Part shown: piece by piece, positions 8,547-15,905 of the stretch
Position numbering within the stretch: position 1 is the first letter of the stretch
Layout: every line of letters begins with the position of its first letter
Assembly (NCBI GenBank): GCA_023428515.1
Contig: JAEYXI010000194.1
Coordinates: forward strand, 1 to 27,875
Reading direction: 5' to 3'
Source of the DNA: Pseudomonadota bacterium
GTDB lineage: Bacteria; Pseudomonadota; Alphaproteobacteria; Rhizobiales; Rhizobiaceae
Length of the DNA stretch: 27,875 bases
Program-made: the position numbers and the translations under genes
The notes under the pieces: generated by a model
What the model was told of the DNA's origin: nothing
The model's database searches: none
The model's input: only the letters and a program-made list of their open reading frames with translations

Positions 8547-9057
8547 GCTCGACGTCCGGCCCCTGCTGCGCGCCGGCCAGGAGCCGTTTCGGGTAATCAT
8601 GCAGGCAGTGGATACGCTGGAGCCCGGCCAGTCGCTGCGACTGTTCGCGACCTTCCGGCCGGTGCCGCTGTTTTCCGTCATGTCTCATCGCGGCTATGCC
8701 GCCGTCGACCGCTTGCTGGAGGATGGTGACTGGGAGGTCGTGTTCTCGCCGGCCCAGGCTGCCGCCTCGGATGAGGGGCTGTCGCCCGGTTCCCACGCGG
8801 GTGCGGCGGAATGGCCGGAGCCGATCGAGGAACTCGATCTGCGCGATCTGCCGCCACCTGAGCCGATGGTCTGCATCCTCGAGGCGCTGGACGAGTTGCG
8901 GGCCGGTGACGTGCTCTTCGCATTGCTGGCGCGGGAGCCGCTGTTCCTGTTCCCGGAACTGGCCAAGCGCGGACATAAATGGGGAGGCAATTTCGACGCG
9001 GGCGGTACCACCTATCGCCTTCTGATCCTCCATGGCGGGGAACCAAGCCCCTCATGA
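8500..9057 (+). CDS. Tandem two-domain DUF2249 protein
   Basis: The product has 185 residues, with two DUF2249 repeats joined by a linker rich in S, G and A. The first begins ELDVRPLLRAGQEPFRVIMQAVDTL (residue ~15); the second begins ELDLRDLPPPEPMVCILEALDEL (residue ~110). Both end in the family's beta strand pattern (WEVVF and YRLLIL). The NDHDP histidine of the 6818 gene is replaced by RPVPLF and REPLFLF, so any metal site there may be lost. A strong ribosome site (aggagaa) precedes the ATG. It overlaps the membrane-protein gene upstream and the DUF59 gene downstream (ATGA), consistent with one transcript. Confidence 0.82.
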   Translation: MSPAPSLPPETTAMRELDVRPLLRAGQEPFRVIMQAVDTLEPGQSLRLFATFRPVPLFSVMSHRGYAAVDRLLEDGDWEVVFSPAQAAASDEGLSPGSHAGAAEWPEPIEELDLRDLPPPEPMVCILEALDELRAGDVLFALLAREPLFLFPELAKRGHKWGGNFDAGGTTYRLLILHGGEPSPS

Positions 9058-9422
9058 ACACCCCGCTCGATCCACGCCTGCGGCTCGCGCTCACGAGCGT
9101 CCTCGATCCCGAGATGGGACTGGATGTGGTCCGGCTCGGCCTGATCTATGGGGCAACGCTCGACCCAGAGGGCACGGCGCGCATCACCATGACAACCACG
9201 ACGCGCGGCTGCCCGCTCTCCGCCGTGCTGCGCGAGAGCATCGCCGACGCCGCACTTCAGGTGGAAGATGTTCTGACGGTCGAGGTAACGCTGACCTATG
9301 ATCCGCCTTGGACACCGGCCCGCGTCGATGCGGACGGCGAGGGGGCGCTGTATCCCCCGCTGGGCGCCGAGAGCCGGCACGGAGGTTGGCGGGCATGGAT
9401 GCGGAGAGTGTTTTCCGGCTGA
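9054..9422 (+). CDS. DUF59/MIP18 metal-sulfur cluster assembly protein
   Basis: The product has 122 residues and fits the DUF59 (MIP18, PaaD, SufT) family, which helps mature iron-sulfur proteins. Evidence is the N-terminal ALTSVLDPEMGLDVVRLGLIYGATLD, the central RITMTTTTRGCPLS with the characteristic cysteine, then DVLTVEVTLTYDPPWTPAR. The C-terminal 30 residues (ending WRAWMRRVFSG) are an extension. ATGA overlap with the preceding gene puts it last in the operon. NO destroys iron-sulfur clusters, so repair is a plausible role here, but that is inference from context. Confidence 0.88.
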   Translation: MNTPLDPRLRLALTSVLDPEMGLDVVRLGLIYGATLDPEGTARITMTTTTRGCPLSAVLRESIADAALQVEDVLTVEVTLTYDPPWTPARVDADGEGALYPPLGAESRHGGWRAWMRRVFSG

Positions 9423-9555
9423 GGCGAATTCGCCGGCCATGCCCTCGTCGCATCGCCGGCCGGCGTCAGGAGGCTTGCGGACATATTGCCACTTGCCTTC
9501 TATAAGGCGGTGAAGCCGCGCGCACCGCCGGCCGACAACAGGAAACGCATCGATC

Positions 9556-10251
9556 TTGGCCATTGACCGCAGCGCGCTGCGCGGCGTTTCGCTGTTCGCG
9601 GCGATGAACGACGCTCAGCTCGATCAGCTCTGTTCCTCAGCCATGCCGCGGCGTATCCCCCAGGGCGAAGCGGTGTTCGAGCAGGGCGAGCGCGCCACCT
9701 CGTTCTATCTCCTGCTCCATGGCCGCCTGAAGGTGACGCAGGTGACGCGGGACGGGCAGCAGATCATCGTCCGCGTCGTCCATCCCGGCGACCTGTTCGG
9801 CTTCACGCGCGCGCTTGGCCGCCTGGACTATCCCGGCACCTCGACGGCGGCGGTCGACAGCCTTGTCGCGGCCTGGCCGACAGATGCATGGGACGGCTTC
9901 GTCGCGGAGAATCCGAATCTGGCGATTAACGCCATTCGCACCATCGGGCAGCGCCTTGATGAAGCCCATACCCGGATTCGCGAGATGTCGACGCAGGAGG
10001 TCGAACGCCGCGTGGCCCATGCGGTGCTTCGCCTGGTCGCGCAGGCCGGCACGCGCGAGGAGAGCGGGCTGCGGGTCGATTTTCCCATTTCGCGCCGCGA
10101 TATCGCCGAGATGACAGGCACCACCCTGCATACGGTCTCCCGCATTCTCAGCGGCTGGGAAGGCCAGGGGCTGGTGGAAGGCGGACGCCAGCGACTGGTG
10201 GTGTGCGACGTCCCCGGCCTGCGACGTGTGGCGGAGCAGAGCGAGACGTGA
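9556..10251 (+). CDS. nnrR: Crp/Fnr regulator of the NnrR/Dnr type
   Basis: The 231-residue product has an N-terminal cyclic-nucleotide-type sensor domain (IPQGEAVFEQGERATSFYLLLHGRLKV) and a C-terminal winged helix (ISRRDIAEMTGTTLHTVSRILSGWEGQGLV). The TTLHTVSR recognition helix is typical of NnrR/Dnr proteins. The N-terminal four-cysteine iron-sulfur motif of FNR is absent; only one cysteine is near the start (QLCSS). That fits a NO/haem sensor rather than an oxygen-sensing cluster. The start is a TTG preceded by aggaaa at 9540-9545; no better ATG is in frame before the domain. It probably activates the two NnrR-type boxes in the window. I see no such box in front of nnrR itself. Confidence 0.87.
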   Translation: MAIDRSALRGVSLFAAMNDAQLDQLCSSAMPRRIPQGEAVFEQGERATSFYLLLHGRLKVTQVTRDGQQIIVRVVHPGDLFGFTRALGRLDYPGTSTAAVDSLVAAWPTDAWDGFVAENPNLAINAIRTIGQRLDEAHTRIREMSTQEVERRVAHAVLRLVAQAGTREESGLRVDFPISRRDIAEMTGTTLHTVSRILSGWEGQGLVEGGRQRLVVCDVPGLRRVAEQSET

Positions 10252-10260
10252 GGCCGGGCG

Positions 10261-11469
10261 TCAGCTCCGGCCCGGCACGCTGCTGGCCCGCTTGCGATCC
10301 AGGCTCTCGCCGGCGAACACCGACCAGTAGCACAGCGCGAAGCCGAGAAAGCCGAGCGACCACAGCAGGCCTGCTGCCTGCAGCAGTTCGCCCGGGCCGT
10401 GGCTGAGTGCCGAGCAGATCCGCGCCACGGCGCCGAGCACTACGAGAACATAGCAGAGCTGGGTGGCGGGCGATGCCACCAGTGCGCGGCCGGTATGGCC
10501 GAGACTGGCCCGCGACATCACGGCCAGCGTCATGACGCCAAAGGCACCCGCAGTCCAGGCGTGTAGCCCCGCGCCCGCCGGAAGCAGGTTGAAGCTCGCC
10601 GCCGCCGTCAGCGCGAAACCGAGCGGCACGAAGAGATAGCCGACATGCAGGATGACGAGCAGCGGGTTGCGCCAGCAGCGCTCGCCTGCCCAGCGGGCCA
10701 GCCGAACCATATGCAGGAGGGCGACGAGGCCGAGCGCTGCCCCGGTCTCTGCGCCGCTGGGACGCACCACCCACAGAATGAGGCTGGGTGCGGTGAGGGC
10801 GAGCACGATCTTGTCGAACCGGCCGAAGGGCACCGGCAGTCGGCCCTGGCTCTGCTGTGCAAGCCAGTTGCGCGTGAAGCTCGGCACGATGCGTCCGGCG
10901 ATCAATGTCAGCAGCATCACCACGAGGGCAATGGCAAAGCGGCGGGCGACAAATGCCTCGCTCGAGAGCCGAGCCTCGACATGGAAGGCGAGATTTGCCG
11001 CTAGCAACAGCGTTACCAGCGCCACGACCGCGAGATTGCGCCAGTTGCGGCCGGCGATGATCTCACGGGCAGCCGCCGCTGCGAGCAGCAGCAAGAACAG
11101 CGCATCGATCGCCATGGCCAGTTGCCAGCCGATGACGGCGGAGAACGATATGGCGACCCGCCCGGCAAGCCAGGCGATAACGAGGACGAGAAGCGGCATG
11201 CCTTGTAGCGGCAGCCGCCCCGTCCAGTTGGGAATAGCGGTGAGCAGGAAGCCGCCGATCGCCGCCGCTTGATAGCCGAACAGCATTTCATGGACATGCC
11301 AGTCGACCGGCGTGAAGCCGGTCGCCACCTCGACGCGTCCCGTTACGAAGCCGAGCCACAGCAAGACCCACAACCCCGCCTGCAGCGCGGCGAGCAAAAA
11401 AAGCGGGCGGAAACCGTAGGACAGGATCGGCGGCCCGCCATAGTCGCGGAGTCTGGGAACCGGTGCCAT
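10261..11469 (-). CDS. nnrS: NnrS haem-copper membrane protein
   Basis: NnrS is an inner-membrane haem- and copper-containing protein linked to resistance to nitrosative stress. The product has 402 residues and about twelve membrane helices. Family signatures are SYGFRPLFLLAALQAGLWVLLWL near the N-terminus, TPVDWHVHEMLFGYQAAAIGGFLLTAIPNWTGR, GRIVPSFTRNWL, and HAWTAGAFGVMTLAVMSRASLGHTGR. The histidines in WHVHEM and LHAW are candidate haem ligands. The start at 11469 gives MAPVPRLRDYGG; upstream in-frame sequence overlaps the pseudoazurin gene and is discarded. It lies 58 bases downstream of pseudoazurin on the same strand, so both are probably transcribed from the NnrR-type promoter near 12000. 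It converges with nnrR, leaving a 9-base gap. Confidence 0.93.
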   Translation of the reverse strand: MAPVPRLRDYGGPPILSYGFRPLFLLAALQAGLWVLLWLGFVTGRVEVATGFTPVDWHVHEMLFGYQAAAIGGFLLTAIPNWTGRLPLQGMPLLVLVIAWLAGRVAISFSAVIGWQLAMAIDALFLLLLAAAAAREIIAGRNWRNLAVVALVTLLLAANLAFHVEARLSSEAFVARRFAIALVVMLLTLIAGRIVPSFTRNWLAQQSQGRLPVPFGRFDKIVLALTAPSLILWVVRPSGAETGAALGLVALLHMVRLARWAGERCWRNPLLVILHVGYLFVPLGFALTAAASFNLLPAGAGLHAWTAGAFGVMTLAVMSRASLGHTGRALVASPATQLCYVLVVLGAVARICSALSHGPGELLQAAGLLWSLGFLGFALCYWSVFAGESLDRKRASSVPGRS

Positions 11470-11527
11470 GTCGACGACCTTTCCGGGATCCGTGAGCCCG
11501 CGCGGCGCGGGCTGGTCCTGGCGTGGA

Positions 11528-11956
11528 CTACTTCGCCTTCGCCAGCAGATCCGCGAAGGTCTGCTTGGCCTTTCCGGGATGCTTGACGGCGCCGGCTTCA
11601 TCGACATTGGCGGGCTCGCCGACCACGATCAGAGCAACCATGCCCATCCCGTAATGGGGCTTGCACTTGACCCCATACGCGCCCGCCTGCGTGAAGGTGA
11701 CGTCAATTTCCTCATTGATCTTTCCGACGAAGGGCTGGGCGTCGGCGGGCAGCATTCCCGGTACGCTCTCGGCGTTGTGGCCCTTGTCGGCGGGAATGAA
11801 CTTGACGCTGTCGCCCGGCGCGATCTTCAGGAAGTTCGGCTCGAAGACCATGACGCCAGCGGTCCCCTTGTTGAGCATCTTGATCTCGTGCTCCGCAGCA
11901 TGGGCACCGACAGTCGCCAGCATCAGCATGCCGACGGCGATTACGGACTTGAGCAT
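11528..11956 (-). CDS. Pseudoazurin, type I copper electron donor
   Basis: This is a periplasmic blue copper protein that passes electrons to NosZ and to copper nitrite reductase. The product has 142 residues including a signal peptide (MLKSVIAVGMLMLATVGAHA). Copper ligands are visible: histidine in KGHNAESV, and cysteine, histidine and methionine in KCKPHYGMGM. The start at 11956 has a good ribosome site (aggaga). The NnrR-type box at 12034-12047 lies 78 bases upstream. It is followed by nnrS on the same strand. Confidence 0.93.
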   Translation of the reverse strand: MLKSVIAVGMLMLATVGAHAAEHEIKMLNKGTAGVMVFEPNFLKIAPGDSVKFIPADKGHNAESVPGMLPADAQPFVGKINEEIDVTFTQAGAYGVKCKPHYGMGMVALIVVGEPANVDEAGAVKHPGKAKQTFADLLAKAK

Positions 11957-12033
11957 CGTGTTCTCCTGCGAAACGGTGGCGGTGTCTTTCATCCGCGGTA
12001 CCGCTTCACTAGCCCGGGCCGGCGACCAGCTGT

Positions 12034-12047
12034 TTGCGCGACAGCAA
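12034..12047 (-). promoter_or_regulatory. NnrR/Dnr-type box for pseudoazurin-nnrS
   Basis: The dyad TTGCG-CGAC-AGCAA is close to the NnrR consensus TTGCG-N4-CGCAA. On the minus strand a TAGTGA element (12011-12006) is centred 32 bases from the box centre, the same geometry as at 6732-6745. That puts the predicted transcript start near 11999, about 43 bases before the pseudoazurin start. A second short dyad, TTGGC-GAA-GCCAA at 12060-12072, lies just upstream. Confidence 0.7.
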
Positions 12048-12072
12048 ACTGCCGGCTGTTTGGCGAAGCCAA

Positions 12073-12368
12073 CCTGTGCGGGATTTGCGGTCGCCTGTGG
12101 CTTCACAGACTTAAATGGCTGTATCTCAGCCTGCGGCAGGATGAAGTCCGCCTATCGATGGCCCGCTAATTTGTTGTCGCGGAGCGACAGTCTCAGGCTC
12201 CGTTCGTCTTCGTCGAAAGCTGTCTCGTTCAGTCTGGCTAGGAGTAGCTCCATAAATTTGCGGACCTGCTTATGGCGTGATTCAATTTGTTTCGAGATAG
12301 GAGAGCGATGACGGCAAGTGTTGCGCTGTGTCCGACCACAGCGACGTCACCATCGATGCGCTTCCGCT
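12073..12368. other. Intergenic stretch between pseudoazurin promoter and PAS-reductase gene
   Basis: No convincing gene is seen. It contains a 7-bp perfect hairpin (CGCTGTG/CACAGCG, 12324-12343) just past the stop of the PAS-reductase gene, with no T-run, which could be a weak terminator. A 33-codon minus-strand frame (12253-12152) has no ribosome site and is not called. Confidence 0.5.
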
Positions 12369-13667
12369 TCAGCCCTTTTCTTCCAGTGCCGCCAGCTTCT
12401 TCTTCAGCGCTTTCGTTTCCTCGAAGCGCGCGGTGACGTCGCGTACGCTTGCCACCATGCCAGTGACGCGCCCGCCCACGTCCTTCATCAGCACGATGGT
12501 GAATTCGATCGAGAGGCGGCGGCCGTCCTTGTGCAGGCCGGGCACGGCGAGCATGTCGCCCGCGCCGTAGCGGCTTTCCCCTGAGGCGACCGTCTCGTGA
12601 TAGCCCTCCCAGTGCCGGTCGCGGAACGGCTCGGGGATGATGATGTCGAGGGATTGGCCGAGTGCCTCGTCCTCGGTGAAGCCGAAGATGCGCTCGGACC
12701 CAGCGTTCCACAGCACGATCTCGCCTTTGGCGTCGCTGGCGACGATGGAATCGGCCGCGCTGTCGATCAACGCCGCTCCAATGGCCTCGCGTGAGAAGCT
12801 GGAGACCGCGCGCGCCTCCCGCGCCTCGACGCTGGCGGAAACGGCAGGCTTGGCTTCGGATACGGCACTTTCCTCGACGAACAGATCGTCGACCGGTCTG
12901 AAGAACTCGTAATGCAGCCGAGCCTCCGGCACACCCGCCTTGGCGAGCGCGGGTACGAAGCTGCGGAGAAAGCCAAGCGGGCCGCAGACAAAATACTCGG
13001 CCTCATAGATCGGTGTGTTGGCGGCGAGCCAGTCGAAGGTGAGATGGCCTTCGATATCGAATCCGGTCCCCGGCTTTTCCTCGCCCGGGCGCGAATAAAT
13101 ATAAGTCGCCTGCGTATGGCCCTGCGCGGAGGCGAGTTCACGCGCATGGTCGCGGAAGGCGTGGGCGGCGCGGTCGCGGTTGCAGTGGATGAACTGGACT
13201 GAAGCTCGACGCCTCTTCGCGACCAGTTCCTCCAGCATCGCCACCATCGGCGTCAGCCCGACCCCGGCGCTGAGCATGACGAGAGGGCGATCATCGCCCT
13301 CTGGCAGCACGAAGCGCCCCGAGGCCGGGGCGATCTCCAGGCGCGTGCCGGGCTGCGCGAAATTATGGAGCCATTTCGAGACGGTGCCATGCTCCTCTCG
13401 CTTCACCGAGATTCGGTAATGCTCTCCATTGGACGCGCAGGAGATGGTGTAGTTCCGTTTCTGGCGCCCCGCGCCCGGCACCTCCGCGAAGAGGGTGAGG
13501 TGCTGGCCGGCGACATGCGGAGCAGGCGTCTTCCCGTCGAGCGGACGCAGGAGGAACGAGGTGACGATATCGCTCTCCGGCGTCCGGCTCGCGATCTCGA
13601 ACGCGCGAACGCCCCTGCCGGAGGTGTCGTTCTGTCCGAAGCCACTTTTTTCGTTCTGATCGGTCAC
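12369..13667 (-). CDS. Flavohemoprotein-type FAD/NAD(P)H reductase fused to a PAS domain
   Basis: The product has 432 residues. Residues about 20-260 are a ferredoxin-NADP reductase fold of the flavohemoprotein kind: FAD motif RNYTIS at 71-76, SAGVGLTP at 133-140, CGPLGF at 228-233 and HYEFF at 252-256. The globin domain of Hmp is absent. After a linker, residues about 300-415 form a PAS/S-box domain (NAGSERIFGFTEDEALGQSL, then MVASVRDVT), followed by a short lysine/leucine-rich helix. The segment PEPFRDRHWEGY resembles the FixL PAS segment carrying its haem-binding histidine; here the histidine is residue 352. The start is a GTG at 13667 with an excellent gaggagga site; earlier frames overlap hmp. 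It sits 34 bases after hmp, probably in one operon. No kinase or output domain is present. Haem binding is inference. Confidence 0.88.
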   Translation of the reverse strand: MTDQNEKSGFGQNDTSGRGVRAFEIASRTPESDIVTSFLLRPLDGKTPAPHVAGQHLTLFAEVPGAGRQKRNYTISCASNGEHYRISVKREEHGTVSKWLHNFAQPGTRLEIAPASGRFVLPEGDDRPLVMLSAGVGLTPMVAMLEELVAKRRRASVQFIHCNRDRAAHAFRDHARELASAQGHTQATYIYSRPGEEKPGTGFDIEGHLTFDWLAANTPIYEAEYFVCGPLGFLRSFVPALAKAGVPEARLHYEFFRPVDDLFVEESAVSEAKPAVSASVEAREARAVSSFSREAIGAALIDSAADSIVASDAKGEIVLWNAGSERIFGFTEDEALGQSLDIIIPEPFRDRHWEGYHETVASGESRYGAGDMLAVPGLHKDGRRLSIEFTIVLMKDVGGRVTGMVASVRDVTARFEETKALKKKLAALEEKG

Positions 13668-13701
13668 ATCGTCCTCCTCATCGTACTCATCGGTCGCTGC
13701 T

Positions 13702-14913
13702 TCAGGCGGCGAGAAGTTCGTCCGCCGGACCGAAGAACTCGTAGTGAATCCGTTCGGCCGCGACGCCTGCCGTCGAGAGCCCGCTGACAAGCGCGCGGAG
13801 AAACGGCTTGGGTCCACACAGGAAGATGTCGGCCTGGGTGAGGGGTGTGTTCGCCTTCAGCCAGTCCAGCGTGATCAGGCCGGTGACATCATGGGTCTTC
13901 CCGACGGAATCGCGGTCTGACGGCTGGTCGTAAAAGGTCGTGACCGCTATCCGGCCATGCTCTTCAGCCAGCGCGCGCACGTGGCGATCCAGCGCATGGG
14001 TGTCGCTGCTCGCCGTGCCGTGCACGTAGTGAACCTCAACGTCGGGATGAGCCGCCGCAATGGTTTCTACCATGCTGACCATTGGGGTCAGGCCCACCCC
14101 GCCGGACAGCAGAATGACCGGCCGTCGTGGATTCTCATCGAGGTAGAACTCGCCGGCAGGAACCGTGGCCTCGATGATGTCGCCCACAGCAACCTGATCG
14201 TGCAGGAAGCGCGACGCACCGTGCCCTGTCGCCTCGCGCTTCACCGATATCCGATAATACGCGTCATTGGGTGCGCTCGAGATGGAGAAGTTGCGCTTCA
14301 TCGCCGGCTGTTCCGGCACGCCGAAGCGAAAGGTCAGGTACTGACCGGGCTTGTGCCGGAGCACTGGGCCACCATCTGCCGGACGCAGGATGAAGGAGGT
14401 GATGATCTCGCTCTCCTTGCGCTTCTCGGTCACCTCGAAGGCACGCCAGCCGCTCCACCCGCCCGCCGCCTGCCGGTTTTCCTCACGTAGCACGGCCTCA
14501 CGCGATTTGAGGATTTCGGCCAGAAACCAGTAGGCCTCGCCCCAGGCCGCAAGCACGTGGTTCGTCGCGGCATCGCCGAGCACTTCCTTGATCGCACCGA
14601 GAAGAGCGGTTGCAACATAAGGGTAGTGCTCGGGGAGGATATTGTACCCGATGTGCTTCTGGGCGATCCGCTCCACCGCTGGCGCGAGCGCGGCCAGGTT
14701 CTCTATGTTGCGCGCATAGGCGAGGATCGCACCCGCAAGGGCATTCACTTGCGCGCCGCTTTGCTGGTTGGCGTGATTGAACAGCCGGCGTATTTGCTCA
14801 TCCTGGAACAGGCGCCGATACATCGCGGCCGTGATGGCCGGACCGTGTTCGGCAAGCACCGGCGCGGTGGCTTTGACCACTGCGATCGTGGTCGGGCTCA
14901 GAGCCTGGATCAT
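13702..14913 (-). CDS. hmp: Flavohemoprotein, NO dioxygenase
   Basis: Hmp oxidises nitric oxide to nitrate with O2 and NAD(P)H. All three domains are complete in 403 residues. The globin domain has Tyr32, proximal His87 in QKHIGYNILPEHYPYV, and Tyr97. The FAD domain has RNFSIS (phenylalanine instead of the usual tyrosine), and the NAD domain has GGVGLTPM, CGPKPF and HYEFFGP. The start at 14913 is preceded by aggga; earlier in-frame starts fall in the control region. The promoter upstream overlaps two NsrR-like operators, so NO should induce it by relieving NsrR repression. Confidence 0.96.
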   Translation of the reverse strand: MIQALSPTTIAVVKATAPVLAEHGPAITAAMYRRLFQDEQIRRLFNHANQQSGAQVNALAGAILAYARNIENLAALAPAVERIAQKHIGYNILPEHYPYVATALLGAIKEVLGDAATNHVLAAWGEAYWFLAEILKSREAVLREENRQAAGGWSGWRAFEVTEKRKESEIITSFILRPADGGPVLRHKPGQYLTFRFGVPEQPAMKRNFSISSAPNDAYYRISVKREATGHGASRFLHDQVAVGDIIEATVPAGEFYLDENPRRPVILLSGGVGLTPMVSMVETIAAAHPDVEVHYVHGTASSDTHALDRHVRALAEEHGRIAVTTFYDQPSDRDSVGKTHDVTGLITLDWLKANTPLTQADIFLCGPKPFLRALVSGLSTAGVAAERIHYEFFGPADELLAA

Positions 14914-14989
14914 TGAAGTCTCCCTCGTTCTCGTCGAAGGCGACACTCGGTCTTTCAAGGTCGGTGCCATACCTTCACTGGGAACAAAC

Positions 14990-15006
14990 ATGCATTTGAG
15001 ATGCAT
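14990..15006. promoter_or_regulatory. NsrR-like operator 1
   Basis: ATGCAT-TTGAG-ATGCAT is a perfect 17-base dyad of the NsrR type (ATGCAT half-sites with a 5-base centre). It overlaps the expected hmp transcript start near 15001 and the -35 of the plus-strand nsrR promoter. Confidence 0.78.
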
Positions 15007-15024
15007 ATTTATACAAGATCTAAA
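14996..15024 (+). promoter_or_regulatory. nsrR promoter
   Basis: TTGAGA (14996-15001) and TCTAAA (15019-15024) are separated by 17 bases. The expected start near 15031 lies inside operator 2, which predicts autorepression. Confidence 0.55.
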
Positions 15025-15035
15025 ACATGCGACAA
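15008..15035 (-). promoter_or_regulatory. hmp promoter
   Basis: On the minus strand, TTGTCG (15035-15030) and TATAAA (15013-15008) are separated by 16 bases. Operator 2 covers the -35 and operator 1 the start point. Confidence 0.6.
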
Positions 15036-15043
15036 AAATGCAT
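15027..15043. promoter_or_regulatory. NsrR-like operator 2
   Basis: ATGCGACAAAAATGCAT is a 17-base imperfect copy of operator 1: ATGC-g on the left, a full ATGCAT on the right. Its centre is 37 bases from that of operator 1. Confidence 0.65.
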
Positions 15044-15057
15044 GATTGGAGACATCG

Positions 15058-15492
15058 ATGCGCCTGACCCGCTACAGCGATTACGCGATGAGGGTGCTGC
15101 TCTATCTCGGTCGCCGACCTGAGCAGGTATGTTCGATCGCCGAGATCGCAAAAGCCTATGGCATCTCGCAGAACCACCTCATGAAGGTCGTCAGCGATCT
15201 CGTTGGAAGCGGGTTCCTGACGAGCGTGCGAGGGCGCAAGGGTGGCATCCGGTTAGCGCGCCCTCCAGGGGAGATCAATGTCGGCGCACTCATTCGCCAT
15301 ACCGAAGATGATTTCGATCTGGTCGGCTGTAGCTCCTGCATTATCGCGCCTGCTTGCGGGCTGACGAGCGTACTGGATGAGGCACTGACGGCGTTCCTAT
15401 CGGTGCTGGATCGCTATTCGCTCGCCGATGTCCTGGCACGCAAGGGGGACTTCTCATACTTCCTATTCGAGGACGAGAAATCAGAGAATTAG
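15058..15492 (+). CDS. nsrR: Rrf2-family NO-sensing repressor NsrR
   Basis: The 144-residue product starts MRLTRYSDYAMRVLLYLG, typical of Rrf2 regulators, and has a winged helix (SIAEIAKAYGISQNHLMKVVSDLVGSGFLTSVRGRKGGIRLA). The cluster ligands are in DLVGCSSCIIAPACGL, followed by the NsrR-typical AFLSVLDRYSLADVL. The iron-sulfur cluster reacts with NO and releases DNA. Cysteine spacing is C-x2-C-x5-C, tighter on the left than in well-studied NsrR proteins. ATG 15058 has ggag six bases upstream; a TTG at 15046 is rejected. It is divergent from hmp, whose promoter it is expected to control. Confidence 0.92.
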   Translation: MRLTRYSDYAMRVLLYLGRRPEQVCSIAEIAKAYGISQNHLMKVVSDLVGSGFLTSVRGRKGGIRLARPPGEINVGALIRHTEDDFDLVGCSSCIIAPACGLTSVLDEALTAFLSVLDRYSLADVLARKGDFSYFLFEDEKSEN

Positions 15493-15591
15493 ACACGCTG
15501 ATTGGAAGATCGACGTTTGACAAGATAGGCATAGATTCGACTAGGACTGCGCGCTATCGCCGTTTCAACTCGTGACAACCTAGCGCCGTAA

Positions 15592-15663
15592 GGGACACGC
15601 CAAAAGCGGAATGTCCGGCATGGGGTCGGAAGCTGGAATGGCAGCTTACGCAGGCCGTGTCCC
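15592..15663. repeat. 72-base element with 8-base terminal inverted repeats
   Basis: GGGACACG (15592-15599) and CGTGTCCC (15656-15663) are perfect inverted repeats, enclosing a second short dyad (AGCTG...CAGCT). It may be a small palindromic repeat or the edge of a decayed insertion; no transposase is visible. Confidence 0.4.
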
Positions 15664-15871
15664 GAAAGCCGACAGTCTGCCACCGGCCCCAAGTCAGCTG
15701 CAGGCATATCCGCAGCCACCTTGTGATTTGGCGAAGCCAGTTCTGACAAAGGCGGCAGGAGAACATCATCCTCAACAACGGAGGGCGCGCCAGCGGCTCC
15801 TGTCCGCCACGCCGATGGTGGCAGAAAGCTACCATATGAACCGGAGACGCGGATTCCGGCGAAATCCAACC

Positions 15872-15899
15872 TTGCCAAATTTTGCCAAATCTTTATTCT
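15872..15899 (+). promoter_or_regulatory. parDE promoter with 10-base direct repeat
   Basis: TTGCCA (15872-15877) and TATTCT (15894-15899) are 16 bases apart. TTGCCAAAT occurs twice, at 15872 and 15882, one helical turn apart, which suits binding by the ribbon-helix-helix antitoxin. The ATG at 15906 falls at the expected transcript start and lacks a ribosome site, so the message may be leaderless. Confidence 0.5.
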
Positions 15900-15905
15900 C
15901 CAATC

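Larger units (their letters stand above)
15493..15905. other. Non-coding junction between NO genes and mobile genes
   Basis: No credible gene is seen in this 413-base gap. It holds an inverted-repeat element (15592-15663) and, at its right end, the parDE promoter. Short open frames on both strands lack family resemblance. It marks the change from denitrification genes to plasmid-type genes. Confidence 0.5.

Noticed and set aside
9475..9500. Possible NnrR/FNR box in front of nnrR (TTGCGGACATATTGCC)
   Set aside because: The second half is a direct, not inverted, repeat of TTGC, so it is not a dyad of the required type.
10253..10276. Hairpin GCCGGG/CCCGGC between converging nnrR and nnrS
   Set aside because: The stem is 6 bp with a 12-base loop overlapping the nnrS stop, and there is no T-run on either strand, so a terminator is not supported.
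12152..12253. 33-codon minus-strand frame (MELLLARLNETAFDEDERSL...)
   Set aside because: It looks protein-like but has no ribosome site and no known family; too short to call.
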